Origin: Diadophis punctatus similis
Lineage: Eukaryota > Chordata > Lepidosauria > Squamata > Dipsadidae
Direction of reading: 5' to 3'
Assembly (NCBI GenBank): GCA_023053685.1
Contig: JALIGW010000003.1
Coordinates: forward strand, 137,575,126 to 137,639,125
Length of the DNA: 64,000 nt
Position 1 is the stretch's first letter. Each line of letters opens with the position of its first letter. A program made the position numbers and the translations under genes. Below are positions 23,503 to 35,629 of the stretch, one piece after another. The notes beneath the pieces were generated by a model that was given only the letters and a program-made list of their open reading frames with translations, did not search any database and was not told the origin of the DNA.

Positions 23503-24922
23503 GTATAGAAGATACAGGTGCCCCTGTAATATCATCATAGGCTGGTTTTCACAATTTTGTGCAAGTTCTAAGAAGAATTTAGTGTGTCACTGTAGCTAAC
23601 TGTGATGCCAACATTATTTGAAGAGCAGATTTAGGTGATCCCCCCCCCCCATTGCAGGCTTGTAATAGCATTCTTATGTGTCATCTGGCAATATTAACCT
23701 CTGTTGTATCACACTAGAGCAATTCATTTACATTGGCCTGATTCAGGGTTTTTTTTGTTTGTTTTGGGGTTAATGAAATGTATGATCTATTCCAGGAAAG
23801 AAATGATGGTTTACAGGCTACAATGAATACAATTTCATATAACATTAAGTCAGGACAACGTAATAGCTTAACCCAAGGCAGTCTATTTGATGCATTCCAG
23901 ATCTTTGAAAGTCCTGCATTGCCTAGCATTTGGCTGTGCTCACTGGAGATTTTAAGAATCGAAACTGAAGATATCTGGAGGGCAATTGGTTGTCTATTCC
24001 TGGCTTTACATTATGGTTTATATCTGGTGGTATTCCATGGTTAAGCTGTTGCTTTGTAGTGTGTGTTTCAAATAGCTACAGTTATCTCTACAGTTTAATC
24101 GATCTTGACTAAATCCTAAAAATTATGAATGCTATCTTCTGCTTCCTCATTTCTTTTTTTCAATACTCGCCAAGAAATATAGCTGATTTGTCTGCTTCAG
24201 CACAGGGAGATTCGACTCTGTTGCTGTTATCTTTTGACAAGAAGAGGTTCTTTGAATTTTGCTGTACCATGTTTTGGCTTTGGAGAGGGGAGAGAGAAGG
24301 AGAAAGCATACCATATCTTAATTTTGTTAAAATTAAATTTATATCCCAGAAAGCATCCGTCACGTCTGTCTTTACAGCAAGTTTGATGTAAAGATAAAGA
24401 CAAAAAGAATAGAGTTATGTTGAAAGGTCACAGATTTTGAATGATTTTCTGAAACCATAAAAAATCCTTTTGATATTTGCTATATTGTACCAATGCACTG
24501 CAATAAATCCCCATTTGTTTGAGAGGCACGGCCAATCTTCTTAAAGCCTTTTTAGGATTCCTTTCTGAAATTGAATTCTGACCAATGCTATCCAATAAGT
24601 TGATAGCAGATATTATAGAAGTTTTTAGTAATTTTAGCAATGCATTCTATTGGATAATTTTAACAATATAATCTATTGAGTCGTTCTAGCAATGTAATCT
24701 AGCATATTCCAAAGTAATCCTCATTGAGCTCATTGGGACTTATTTTCAGATAATGTGCATTGAATTGCAGCCTAATAGATATTGTAATAGCATAAACCAT
24801 TGAGAGATATAGGCCATTTCATCATCCATTATTCTGCTTTATTCAAAACACATTTCATATATTTGCTACTTTGTAAGTGGATGGTAAATTATGTTTTTTG
24901 TATATTTTTTGCTTCTCTTCAG
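23503..24922. other. Gene-free stretch before the candidate exon
   Basis: Contains a C-run at about 23640 and an old repeat fragment at about 24710-24770. An 88-codon frame at 23778-24044 shows no domain. Confidence 0.45.
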
Positions 24923-25051
24923 ATTTTCAGTCACAGACACATCAAATTAAAGAGACAATCTAAGCACTGAGCTTCTTTCTTCACCTCTTCAAGACAACTG
25001 CAGCAACAAGTTTTACCTTTCCTTAAAAGGTGCTCTTTTACTCTAAATCAG
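24923..25051 (+). other. Candidate untranslated leader exon
   Basis: A pyrimidine-rich acceptor (TTTTGCTTCTCTTCAG at 24907-24922) precedes 129 bp ending AAATCAG, followed by the donor GTGAGAAAA at 25052. The segment contains no ATG and has stop codons, as expected of a 5' UTR exon and not of a coding exon. It lies on the strand favoured for the CpG-rich region 7.3 kb upstream. No transposon similarity was noticed. Chance pairing of splice-like sites cannot be excluded without transcripts. Confidence 0.45.
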
Positions 25052-27039
25052 GTGAGAAAATAGTACTTTCTTTTTAATAATGTATTTTACAAAAGAGTTT
25101 AATTTGATCTGGTGTTTCACACAAACTGCGTCGTCTCAAATGTTTACAGCATCATTTCTGCTTCCAGGTTTTTTTTAAAGCCTAGTTCATCTTCTAAGAA
25201 TTGATTGTCTCTATTGATATATTCCATGAACGTTGTGTTTTTTACGTTCTGGGTATAAAGTAAGATGTCTTCCCAATTGCATAAGTATATTAGACTAGTA
25301 GTTGGATACCCATTCTTTGCTATGAAACTGAACTCTCGGAGACCGGATGAGTCATGCACAGGCCATGCCCACTGGCAGTTGGAAAAGAGTTCTTTTCAGG
25401 TGGGGAGGGGGAGTAGAATGTCAGAGTAGAATGTCCTTAGCATTAGTGCGTGTTAATAATAATATAAGAAATAACTAATGATCTGATGGTTATTTAGAAA
25501 AACCCTTTCTTAGTGAACACTTAGAAGCCAAGAGGAACATACGTGCCAAGTTCAAGTTTGTAGGCTTTACGGTTCTGAAGATTTTGTGATGATGCGTGAG
25601 TGGTATTTCACCTTTATATATATAGATTTGCATTCTGATTGTTATTCGCTTGATTCTAGAGCAGCTGAGGGCAATATGGTTCCAAAAAGTATCTGTTTGC
25701 CCCATCTGAGTAAGGAATGTTGGGAGTGGACAGAGAAAGTTTTTTAAATGAGATATCCCACCATTTTCTTTTCTCTTTACCTACCAAACAAGGGCACCCT
25801 ATCAAAGTTTCAAAATGGATACTCACCGCCATTATTAATCAACATAGTAAAATACTAAGCATGTATGATACTTCAAAAGTAAACATTTTTCAGTCCCACG
25901 AACATACACATTTATATAGAAGTTATAGATATTACTGTAACTTCTATTGTACCCATTCCTGTGCTTCTTTTTCTTTTATACTTTACCACTTTCCTCAGTC
26001 TACAGATCACTATGTTCTCTTGTGCTGTTTTCCTGGATTACTGTAATCCCTAAGGAACATTGGATTCCTTTTATCCCAAGAACCCTTTGGGAGTCCTCAG
26101 AGTCCTCTCTACTATGTACACTGGAAGTTGACAAAGTAATTTCCTTCCATTTTCTGTTTACATCTAGAAAAAAAGTAATTTAGCGCCCCTCTTATCAATA
26201 TGGCTTTAAATTACATGGTGCCTAAATTATATTTTATTGTGGGTGGGAGGTGCAGTATTGTATTTTTAAAAAGAATAATCGCAAGAACTGTTAACTGTTA
26301 AGATGTGCAATTTACACTTAGTTCTTAACTGAAATGGAAAGAGCATGGTTAAATTATGACATTGAATGATGCATGCTAGATAAAACAGTTTCATACTTCT
26401 ACCATTATGTGCTTTGTCACTGGAGAGAAAATTACAGAGTAACTGATAGAACAGATTGGTAAATACCACTAATATTTATTTGGTGCCAGCAACAGTATTT
26501 CATTGTGTGTATTTCAGATACTAGCCACCATTACAATGTGAATGATGAATAAAGAGCTCTTGATTTCTATGGTGCAGCCACTCTGTTTAATCTGATCATT
26601 TATTCCAACTCATATGGTTTTTTAGGATCTGTACAGATTTGTTGGCATGTTTTTATGCCCCTCCTCAGGGTCAGTTTTCACCATTAGGTAGAATGCTGAT
26701 ATTTGATACAGAACTTGTTTATAGAATTATCAGGCAACATAAAGTGGGAAATTCTTAAAGTGGTGATATTTAATTGATGAATGATTTGTGCAAGCCGGCA
26801 CCACATCATTAGAAATGTGCTATAGTTGTTTTCATTTATTATTATTATTTCTTGCATCTTAAATCTTTATTTCAAATATTGGCTTCAAATAAATGTTGGA
26901 CCTGCTTCAGAAACCGGTTGGATTGGTTCCTGGAAGTCACAGAGATCAGTGTCTATTAGTGTCGCTGTCTTTGAAGGCCATTTGCCTTTCACTTTGGGAC
27001 ACTGGTGGATTTGCTTGTGCACTTGGTTGGCCACTGTGG
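25052..27039. other. Intron-like, gene-free stretch
   Basis: AT-rich unique sequence. No element firmly recognised. Confidence 0.45.
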
Positions 27040-27047
27040 GAACAAAC

Positions 27048-27457
27048 CAGGGGTGGGTTTCACTTACCTTCGCCACCGGTTTGCATCGTGATGTTTCGCG
27101 CGTGCGCGCTTGGTCCACTCACGCGCATACGCGCATCCCCTCACGCAATTTCACTTCCGCGCATGCTCAGAAGGTGGATTCAGCCCGAAACACAGCTGAG
27201 GAGCTCATCAACTGTGCTTCGGGTGAAGAAATAAAGGTCAGTATTAGCCCGGGAGCGGGCAGGAGGGCTTTTTTCAAAGCACAGAACACTGTGAAGCCAT
27301 CCAAACACAGAAAAATCGGCCGAAAATTCAGAAAAAAAGATGGCGGCGAGCACAGACCAGCACAAACAGAACCGGATCTGTGACGCCAAAATTACATCAC
27401 CAGTGGGTCGCTAACGGTTCGGGCGATCTGGTCCGAACCGGGAGGAACCCACCCCTG
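27048..27457. mobile_element. hAT MITE (CAGGGGTGGGTT family)
   Basis: 410 bp with ends CAGGGGTGGGTTTCAC and GGAACCCACCCCTG, flanked by gaacaaac / gaataaac. The interior is CpG-rich, including CGCGCGTGCGCGC near 27098. Confidence 0.9.
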
Positions 27458-27667
27458 GAATAAACTGCTAGACTAGATAGGCAGGGTGGTGTGTGTGTGT
27501 GTGTGTGTCCCCAAGCAGGACACTGTTTATGCTTTTATGTCCTGATTATGGAAATGTGTGGTTGATAGAGATGCTTTTATAATATAATTCAAACCCATCA
27601 ATGATCAAAGCAAATTTCAAAAGAGGTTGGGATAATTAGAACTATGTCTTACGTAACCTATCATATA

Positions 27668-28679
27668 CCATATTTTTCAGAGTATAAGACGCACCTTTTT
27701 ACCCTCAAAAAGAGGGTGAAAACTTGGGTGCGTCTTATACACCGAATGTAGCCCCACCAGCCACCCCCACCCTTTGGCCTCTGCCTGCCAGCAATTTACC
27801 TCTTTGCAGCAAACAGGGCAAAGCACAAGAAGAGCACAAGAAGAGCACAAGAAGAGATAAACTGCCTCCCGACCTACAGCTGACGGAGGCTTGCAAGACA
27901 CGTGGTAAAATGAAACTAACTACGGTGGCTGTAATGTGACAAAATTGCTGGGAGATAAGCTGCTGGCAATATTAGACTGCTGAAATTGAAAGAAGGCAAG
28001 CTATAGCTGCTATGGCTCAGAGCTAGAGCTCTTGCCTCACAATTAGGAGGTTGTGAGTTCTATCCTAGGTAGAGGCAGATTCTGTTAATATGTTGTTTTG
28101 TTAAATGTTTGTTAGACTCAAATTATTAGACTTATTTTTTAAAGACTACTTTATTATTGTTCTAGACAACTTAACAAAATGAAGAAGCTTTTTAAAATAA
28201 ATGCTTGCTCTGAAGAGGCCCAGTGCTATTGCATCTTCTTTTAAATAGCAGAGAATACTTCCAGAAAGCCACATCAATTTTAAAGATCTGTAAAAGTATA
28301 ATCTGAAATGTCCTGTTTTAGTATTAAGTATTAGTATTAAGTATTAGTATTAAAAGAAGGCAGCTGAGAAACCCTGACTTAGTCATGTTTGGAGTAGATT
28401 TATTTAAATAATTGGGAGGAGTTAGTGTAATTACATTTAAGAAAACTTTCTGGGATTTATATACTGCCATAAATGTACATTTCTCCAATTCTTTGCCATT
28501 TCTATGGGTCAGACACACATGCACAGAAATACACAGCAAACAGTGTATATCATCTGTACTGTTTGCTGTTTGCTGTTTGGCAAATTGCTGGGAGGCAGAG
28601 GCCTTTTTTCCTTGTTTTCCTCCCCCAAAACTAAGGTGCGTCTTATACTCCGGTGCGTCTTATACTCCGAAAAATACGG
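27668..28679. mobile_element. TA-flanked DNA element, copy 1 (about 1 kb)
   Basis: The termini CCATATTTTTCAGAGTATAA and CTCCGAAAAATACGG are inverted repeats flanked by TA. A subterminal repeat of the 'ggtgcgtcttata' motif lies near both ends. Relatives are at 49646-50320 and 63241-63941. There is no transposase ORF. TA flanks suggest Tc1/mariner-type insertion, but I cannot name the family. Confidence 0.75.
28008..28100 (+). mobile_element. Short tRNA-derived SINE-like segment inside the TA-flanked element
   Basis: 'tggctcagagctagagctct' resembles an A box and 'ggttgtgagttctatcct' a B box. The segment seems absent from the second copy of the host element, so it may be a secondary insertion. 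There is no cloverleaf, so it is not a tRNA gene. Confidence 0.45.
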
Positions 28680-28681
28680 TA

Positions 28682-29526
28682 TATTTCTATTTAGCTTAAA
28701 TGCCCCTGTTGATAAGAGTACAGTACAGACTTCTCAAGTTCTAGATAGTATACAGTTCTTACCTTGATGCAGTTGTCATCTTTGTTTAATAAGATGAAAA
28801 TGTGATTCATCAGTTTAACAAACAAACCACCTGAATGTGCTCCTGTAGTAAGTGTTGCATGTAAGTGGTCCTTGCTGGGGTGGAACTGGTCCTCACTAGG
28901 GTGGAACGACTGACATATTTACAGAGTAACTATAATCAATACTGACAGCATTTGGAGTACTACTGTGTGGATACTTACAGAGCTTTGCTATTTGCCACGT
29001 TTCCTTTGGGTTGTTGCTTATATGAATATCCTAGTGTTTTTTCATTCTTATTTCTGTAAAAATATTTTAAATGAATATTTATGTTTGTAAATGTTTTTTT
29101 TTAATTACTGTGGGGAAGGTATTAGTGCCACCTGCTGTTTGAGTGAGAAAACTTTTACTGAACAGGAACAGAAAAAAATAATCTTAGTTTATTTTCACTA
29201 TATTCAATTGTATTTAAAAGGAAATTAATTCTTTTTAAAATGTTGTCTATTTGGTGTTGATGAACTGTTAATATTGGCTGATGATTGTAGACTCTTAAAA
29301 CTAACTTAGTGGTAATGTAATTCTTTACAAGTATTGTCTTGCATTCAACATTTTAAAGATATATTTCATGTTTATATTCTGCTTCCCCACTAATGCTGGA
29401 TAGTAAAATATACAATTGTAAAATATATTGAGATTTTGAAACCCTTTTCATGTTATAGAAATTTAAGAAAGACAACATACCTCTTTAGTTCTTAGTTCAA
29501 ATATTATTGGTAGTCTCTTGTAAACA
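28682..29526. other. AT-rich gene-free stretch
   Basis: Nothing recognised. Confidence 0.5.
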
Positions 29527-29530
29527 AAAG

Positions 29531-29606
29531 ATATATCTATCTATCTAGCTATCTAGCTATCTAGCTATCTAGCTATCTAGCTATCTAGCTATCTATCTAT
29601 CTATAT
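29531..29606. repeat. (ATCT)n / (AGCTATCT)n microsatellite of the GATA class
   Basis: Tetranucleotide ATCT units (GATA on the other strand) alternate with a run in which every other unit is AGCT, giving an 8-bp higher-order period. Confidence 0.97.
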
Positions 29607-29741
29607 GAAAAATAGGACTAGGACTGATTGCCTTCATCTGGAAAATGCTTTAATGTTGTGAAAAGAGATGCTTCTCATGCCCTCTCATATTTGTGAACTA
29701 AAGAAATTAGAAAATAGTGGACAATGGTTGCTTTACCTGTA

Positions 29742-30025
29742 CAGGTAGTCCTCACTTAATGACCATAATTAGGATTGGCAATTCTGTTGCTAAGGGACAC
29801 CATCATTAAACATCACATGACCATTCTGGATTTATGATGTAAGTAATTTTGCTGCAGTCACTAAGCAAATCACCTGCAGTCATTGAGTGAAATATCCCAT
29901 GACTGCAATTTGTGATTTTATTGCTGGCTTCTCCATTGACTTCATTTGTTGGAAGCTGGTTGTGAAGCTTCCAATATGATCACATGATTGTGAGACTGTG
30001 ACAACAATAAATGCATGCTGGTTGC
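29742..30025. mobile_element. Pogo/Tigger-like MITE, truncated, diverged subfamily
   Basis: It begins CAGGTAGTCCTCACTTAATG after TA, but the body differs from the common type and the right end is missing. Confidence 0.6.
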
Positions 30026-30627
30026 GTGCATATGAATGTCAATATAGAAACCTTTAACTTGTTTTGCAGCTCTCTGAAGTTTTAAAATCTTTTTGTTATC
30101 ACATTGAGGAAATCAAAATAATAAAAAAATGTATTCTGGTAAGTCTTAGGGTATTCTGTAGATCAGGGAACTTCATATGGTACTTTTCCTAATTACTGTA
30201 GCTTGCCTTTGCTCTTGACCTAAAGTATAGGTAGTCTACCTATGACCAGGTCAATTGTATAACATTCTTAATTAATGCAATTGAAGGAAAAGATTCTGTT
30301 TGGTGATATGAGATGTAAAAGTGATTCGACCATTCAGACATGCAAGAATGAATGAAAATGATAATTGTTTAGTGAGTATCTCCATAAAAAGGTTTACATT
30401 TTTGAATAAATAGTTTAAAGATAATAGTATTCATGTATAAACATGGCAAAGGAATGAATGTAAAAAGCGGGACTGAACTGATGGTTTCTTATGAAAAAGA
30501 GAATTAGTAAAAAATGTAAGGTTGATGTGAGAATTATTTGGTAATGACAAAAGTGGAACCTGGAAAAAAATGGATACTGAAGAAAAGAAAATAAGTAAAA
30601 GAAATGAGAATAGAAATAAAACAACTA
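30026..30627. other. AT-rich gene-free stretch
   Basis: Nothing recognised. Confidence 0.5.
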
Positions 30628-30859
30628 TAGCAATAGTAAGAGTGGTTAGATTTATACAGACTTACATATCACCCCATAGTGCTTTACAACACTCTCTGGA
30701 CAGTTTACAATGTCAGCATATTGCCCTCAGCAATCTGGGTCCTCATTTTACCCACTTCAGAAGAATGAAAGGCTAAGTCAACCTTGAGCCCCATCAGGAT
30801 TGAACTCCAGACTATGGACAGGGTTTTCTTGCAATACTGCATTCTAATCACTGTGCCCT
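30628..30859 (-). mobile_element. tRNA-derived SINE, near full length
   Basis: On the minus strand a tRNA-like head ('gtgattagaatgcagtatt', B-box-like 'gttcaatcctgat') is followed by a body and the tail 'ctgtaaaccgc'-type region. The same family occurs at 5014 and 53106. Confidence 0.75.
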
Positions 30860-31099
30860 CAGGGGAAGTTTAATTTTAGGAAGAGAAAGGATGAGTCCAC
30901 TGTGTAAGTGTATCTAAATATTTATCCCGTTTGTCTGTAAACTTTATTTGGTTGAACTAGGGTATCACAGGGCAACAATTTCTGAATCAACCTAACTCAA
31001 ATGAGCTAATTTAAAAAGTGTGTCTAAAATCCAGGACCCATTATTCACATGGGAGTGAGACTTTGGCAAAATTGGGTGCTTAAGTGCTGCTGCACCACC

Positions 31100-31101
<2 letters not shown>

Positions 31102-31187
<86 letters not shown>

Positions 31188-31207
31188 TTTTATTTTATTT
31201 TATTTTA
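31102..31207. repeat. (TTTA)n microsatellite, tail of the adjacent L2 LINE
   Basis: About 22 TTTA units followed by TTTTA units. It directly abuts the minus-strand 3' end of an L2 element, so it represents the (TAAA)n LINE tail, expanded. Confidence 0.95.
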
Positions 31208-32090
31208 GTGTTCTTATATGCCGCCCTACTCCCTGGGGACTCAGGGCGGCGTACAACATGTGAAGAACAACTAAACAATATAATAATTTAATAACAGTTT
31301 AAAAAAGAATTTAAAAGAACACACAAAACCATACATATGTGGGGGAGACCCTAAGATGTGAAATGGTCTCAAATCACCCCGCCTGCAGGAAGAGCCATGT
31401 CTTAATGGCTTTTCAGAAGGCCAGCAAGTTGGGGATAATTTGGATCTCGGGGGGTAGTTTGTTCCAGAGAACGGGCCCCCACAGAGAAGGCCCTCCCCCT
31501 AGGCCCCGCCAGCCGGCATTGTTTGGTTGATGGGACCTGGAGGAGACCCACTCTGTGGGACCTAACCGGTCGAAGGGAAGTATGAGGTAGGATGAGGTAA
31601 CATGGTCCTAAGCCATGTAGGGCTTTAAATATGATAATCAACACCTTGAATTGCACCCGGAGACCAATGGGCAACCAGTGCAGCTGGCGGAGTATGGGTG
31701 TTACGTGGGTGTATCTTGAGACACCCCACCACAGCATGCGCAGCAGCAATTTGCACCAGTTGAAGTCTCCGGATACTCTTCAAGGGTAGCCCCATGTAGA
31801 GCGCATTACAGTAGTCCAATCGAGAGGTGACAAGGGCATGAGTGACCGTGAGTAGAGCCTCCTTCTCCAAGTATGGTCGCAATTGGTGCACCAGGCGGAC
31901 CTGTGCAATGGCTCCCCTAGCCACAGCCATAAGATGTTGGTCTAATTTTAGCTGTGGATCTAGGAGAACTCCCAAATTGTGAACCCATTCTGAGGGAGCT
32001 AATTTTTCTCCCCCAAGAACCAAGGAGGGACAGTCGACATAGTCCTTAGGAGGCAATATCCATAGTCCTTAGGAGGCAAAATCACCATGC
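31208..32090 (-). pseudogene. L2-type LINE, 3' part of ORF2 and 3' UTR
   Basis: On the minus strand, 32050-31740 encodes the RT C-terminal region (VHNLGVLLDPQLKLD, HQLRPYL, HALVTSRLDYCNALYMGLPL). The frame then shifts by about 31740 to one carrying PILRQLHWLPIGLRVQFK, IFKALHGLGP and GRAFSVGARSLEQ. A GC-rich 3' UTR with 'ccctgagtccccaggga' and an expanded (TAAA)n tail follow. The upstream RT core and endonuclease are absent. Frameshifts make it inactive. Confidence 0.9.
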
Positions 32091-32094
32091 TGCC

Positions 32095-33215
32095 ATGGTC
32101 AGCTGTGGTCATGTGATCATCATTTTCAATACTCCCTGACAACTTCCTCCCAAGGATCTTCAGTGAGGAATTTGGCAGGAAGTTGGAAATTGCTTCTTCT
32201 CCCACTGCTTTTTTGTCCATGGTCATTCTTCTCTGTTTCAATATTTTCTTATTGAATACAGGTTGGCTGGTCAGGACATAAATTCCTCTCCCAATAGAAT
32301 TAATGGGACTATAAAAGAGGAAAATATGTGAATTATGAGAGAGAGAGAGAATTTTTTTTTATTACAGAGTGCCACTGAAGTGTGTGAAGTTTATTCAAGT
32401 AACAGAAAATGGAATGAGGACATTTTAAGATGTGCAAATACGGGTATGTAATATGAAGATTGTTATGAGGGGTAAATTTTTGTTAAAAGAAGCAAGAATA
32501 GCTATGCGATAGTGCTTATGTAGAAATTGGAATTGAAAATGTTGGGAGAAACCTTAAAAAAATTGAATGCTTTGGAAATGGGTAAGTGTGTATGTCACAG
32601 TGTGATTTATTGTCTGTTACATGTATATGCAGGGAGATGCATCTCTATTTAATATAATGGTTCATTCCTGAGTACGTGATTGATATGTTCTTGTACGCAT
32701 GTGTGCATTTCAATCTCTGCTCTATCCTTCTTCTTTTGACTTCCATTGAGAGAAGTTGCACATTTTATATCAGAGATGTAAACAAATGAGGTTTTATTGT
32801 TTTTGTACCGAAATAAATATTTTTACTTAGACTTTTAAACTGCAGTTTCATTTCTAATGTCTGATGTCCGGGAAAAGATCAAACATCACCTCTGTGAGAT
32901 TAATTCTCACTCTGTCAGTGTAATAAAATAGGAAACAAACAATCAAGGATAAATGGGTGATGAATGTGGATGCAATATGAAAATAAGTGATCAGTGTCAA
33001 AGAGGTATGTCGAGGTAGAAAGAATGAATGATGGCTGAATTGCAAACAAATATATGAAGAAAAAGTTAATGGGTCAAAAGGAATAGAACTTCAAGAAAAT
33101 TATGGTTAGTTGTATTCAACCAGATTCTAAAAAAAAGGGATAAGTAGTTTATAGAACAAAAGATAATGTATGAATTGTCATTAAATGTGACAAAAGCAAG
33201 GATGTCCAGAAAAAA
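32095..33215. other. AT-rich gene-free stretch
   Basis: Short GA run near 32337-32350, otherwise nothing recognised. Confidence 0.5.
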
Positions 33216-33221
33216 AAAATT

Positions 33222-33608
33222 CAGATATTTCTCCACTCACAACCACAATTGACTCTAAAAAAATTATTGCTAAGTGAGACATTTGTTAAGTGAGTTTTGC
33301 CCAATTTTGTGATCTTTCTTGCTACAGTTGTTAAGTGAATCACTGCAGTTGTTAAGTTAGTAACACGGTTGTTAAATGAATCTGGCTTACCCATTGATTT
33401 TACATCGGAAGGTTGAAAAAGGTGATTATATGTCCCCGGGACACTGTAGCCATCATAAATACGTGCCAGTTGCCAAGCATCCCAATCTTGATCATGAGGA
33501 TACCACAACAGTTGTAAGTGTGGGGAAACGGTTATAGGTCACTTTTTTCAGTGCTGTTGTAACTTCAAACAGTCACTAAGCAAACTCTTTTAAGTCAAGG
33601 ACTACCTG
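33222..33608. mobile_element. Pogo/Tigger-like MITE, copy 4
   Basis: About 387 bp, with a diverged left end and the right end AAGGACTACCTG before TA. The internal family phrases are clear. Confidence 0.75.
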
Positions 33609-33611
33609 TAG

Positions 33612-34175
33612 TATGACAAGTCATAGCAGGTGATGTTGGTGTTAGATTTCCTTTCTTCTTATTTCCCGCCTTTATTTTCTTTTGCTTACTATTTCTTCTC
33701 TTCTGCCTTTGCATAATGTTGCTTTTATCCTGAAAGGAAAGATTGTGGCATGATGTATTTGTATGTAGAGGAAATGGGAAACCCAAAAGATGCAGTAATT
33801 GCAGGCAATTACTCTTTTTGGAATGCATTTCTTCTCCCATTTCATAATGGAAGTGTGGGGTATTCTGATCTAGCAGGAGAGATTCTTAGCAAACCCTAGA
33901 GGTTTTCAGATAGATGAATCAACACTGGGAGCAGTTTCCACATAGTGAGGAATGTATGCTGGACCAAGCATTTTCCTCACTGTATTATTTTGCTGCCAAG
34001 GACAACTTAATTTTTTGCTCTGAATTCAAAATAGACTGATGACAGAGCTTTCTGGATCTCATGGGCTATTTCCGAGAGGGGTGGCCTAGCACACATTTAA
34101 GGAATACACTTTACACCTAAATGTCAGAATGGCTTTTGGGTAGGCGAGGAAGGTTGGCTAGGAGAGGGTGCAAAT
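33612..34175. other. Gene-free stretch
   Basis: Nothing recognised. Confidence 0.5.
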
Positions 34176-34179
34176 GAAA

Positions 34180-34525
34180 TCCAATATTCTATGTCCTGTG
34201 CTATTAGATGACATAAAACAAGTTTTGGCCTTCTTTCATGTTCTAATATTTCTTCAGGTATTTGAAGAATGCTCTCATGTTGCCCTCAGCCATGCCTTTT
34301 CAACAGTTCTAGGTACCTAGCTACTGCAATCTCTCATTGTTGACATTGGTTTCCAGCCCCTTGACATTTTTAAAAATCCTCTTCTGAACCTATTCCAGTT
34401 GGTCTGAGTGCTTTCTATTGTGTGACATCCAGAATTGGACACAGTCCTTGAGGTAGAAACTATTATGTCCCATTGTGTGTATTGTTGACATCTGAACTCA
34501 AAGGTCGTTTAAAACTTGAGAAATA
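34180..34525 (-). pseudogene. Old CR1 LINE fragment
   Basis: The minus-strand translation contains QFWMSHNRKH, LEQVQKR and FFKYLKKY in one frame broken by several stops, matching the CR1 RT C-terminal region. It is much more decayed than the copy at 13045. Confidence 0.7.
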
Positions 34526-34766
34526 CTTGAATGGGCAAATTCACATAATCGGGCCTAGCATTATTATATCATCTGTAATTTTAAGGATTATGCGTTTTAT
34601 TTGTATGTTTTATAAGTTAATATATTTATTGTACATTTAGCAATTTACAGCAAAAAAAAATAAAATCAAGAAGTTAAAAACAAGGGAAACAATTTAAATT
34701 AGGAGTTAATAGCTTGTACAAAAATATATTTTAAGGGCTTTTTAAAAAGCTGTAAAGATGTTAGAC

Positions 34767-35255
34767 CAGTGGTTCTCAACCTGTGGGTTGCAACCCTTTT
34801 GGGGATCGAACGACCCTTTCACAGGGGTCGCCTAAGACCATTGGAAAACACATATTTCCAATGGTCTTAGGAACTGAGACACCGCTCCTCTATCCGTCTC
34901 CAGGCGGGTCTACCCACATGCAAATAGACTACTGCAAAAAAAAAATCTGTACCATGGGAACTTCTGAGCATGCGCAGAAGCTGAATTTCCAGCACTGCGC
35001 ATGCATTGCCATCTTGTTTTCGCCTATTTTTTTTGCAATTTTTTTTAAAAAATTGGCACTGCGCATGCGCATGCAAAGCGCCCACGTGCCCATGAGGCAT
35101 GGCCGCGCAGCACAGGAGGAAGCGAACCGGCAGTGAGGTAAGTTAGAACCCACCCCTGAGTTTCCTAATAACTTTATTATTTTATTGTTGGGGGTCACCA
35201 CAACATGAGGAACTGTATTAAAGGGTCGTGGCATTAGGAAGGTTGAGAACCACTG
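34767..35255. mobile_element. SPIN-like hAT element, copy 1
   Basis: The termini CAGTGGTTCTCAACCTGTGG and GGTTGAGAACCACTG are inverted repeats flanked by a perfect 8-bp duplication (tgttagac). Subterminal 'gggatcgaacgaccctttca' and 'gggggtcaccacaacatgag' match the SPIN hAT elements known from several tetrapods. The core (34960-35156) is GC-rich, contains TGCGCATGCGCA at 35060-35071 and ends like another hAT family (AGAACCCACCCCTG). No transposase is present. Confidence 0.85.
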
Positions 35256-35421
35256 TGTTAGACCCTTCAACTATGCAGATAATGTATTTCTAAGTTAGGG
35301 TGACAAAAATCAAGTTTTGACCTCAAATTGCCATCAGATGAGCTTATGGTACCTGAAAGCAACTTATACAACCTCAGTAAGCAAAGGGTTAACCTTTAAG
35401 ATACATTTATGTATCTTATAG

Positions 35422-35625
35422 TAGCGTTCCCCAGCCTTTCCAGCTTTGCACATCGGCGTAGGCGGGGGACAGAGGGGATGGTTCTGTTCACTCAAATGGA
35501 GCTTCGTGTGCATGTGCCCGACGCTGACGCAAATGTAACTGCAAGGTCGCCTGCCACTTCTGCGGCCTGGTTCTAAACAGGCCGTGACCCAGTACCGGGT
35601 CATGGCCCATTGGTTGGGGACCTTT
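35422..35625. mobile_element. hAT-like MITE (ccccagcctttcc family)
   Basis: The left end 'agcgttccccagcc' and right end 'ggttggggaccttt' are imperfect inverted repeats. A candidate duplication (tcttatag / cccttata) is weak. Confidence 0.6.
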
Positions 35626-35629
35626 CCCT

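Noticed and set aside
28008..28080. tRNA gene
   Set aside because: A- and B-box-like motifs only, with no foldable cloverleaf, inside a transposon.
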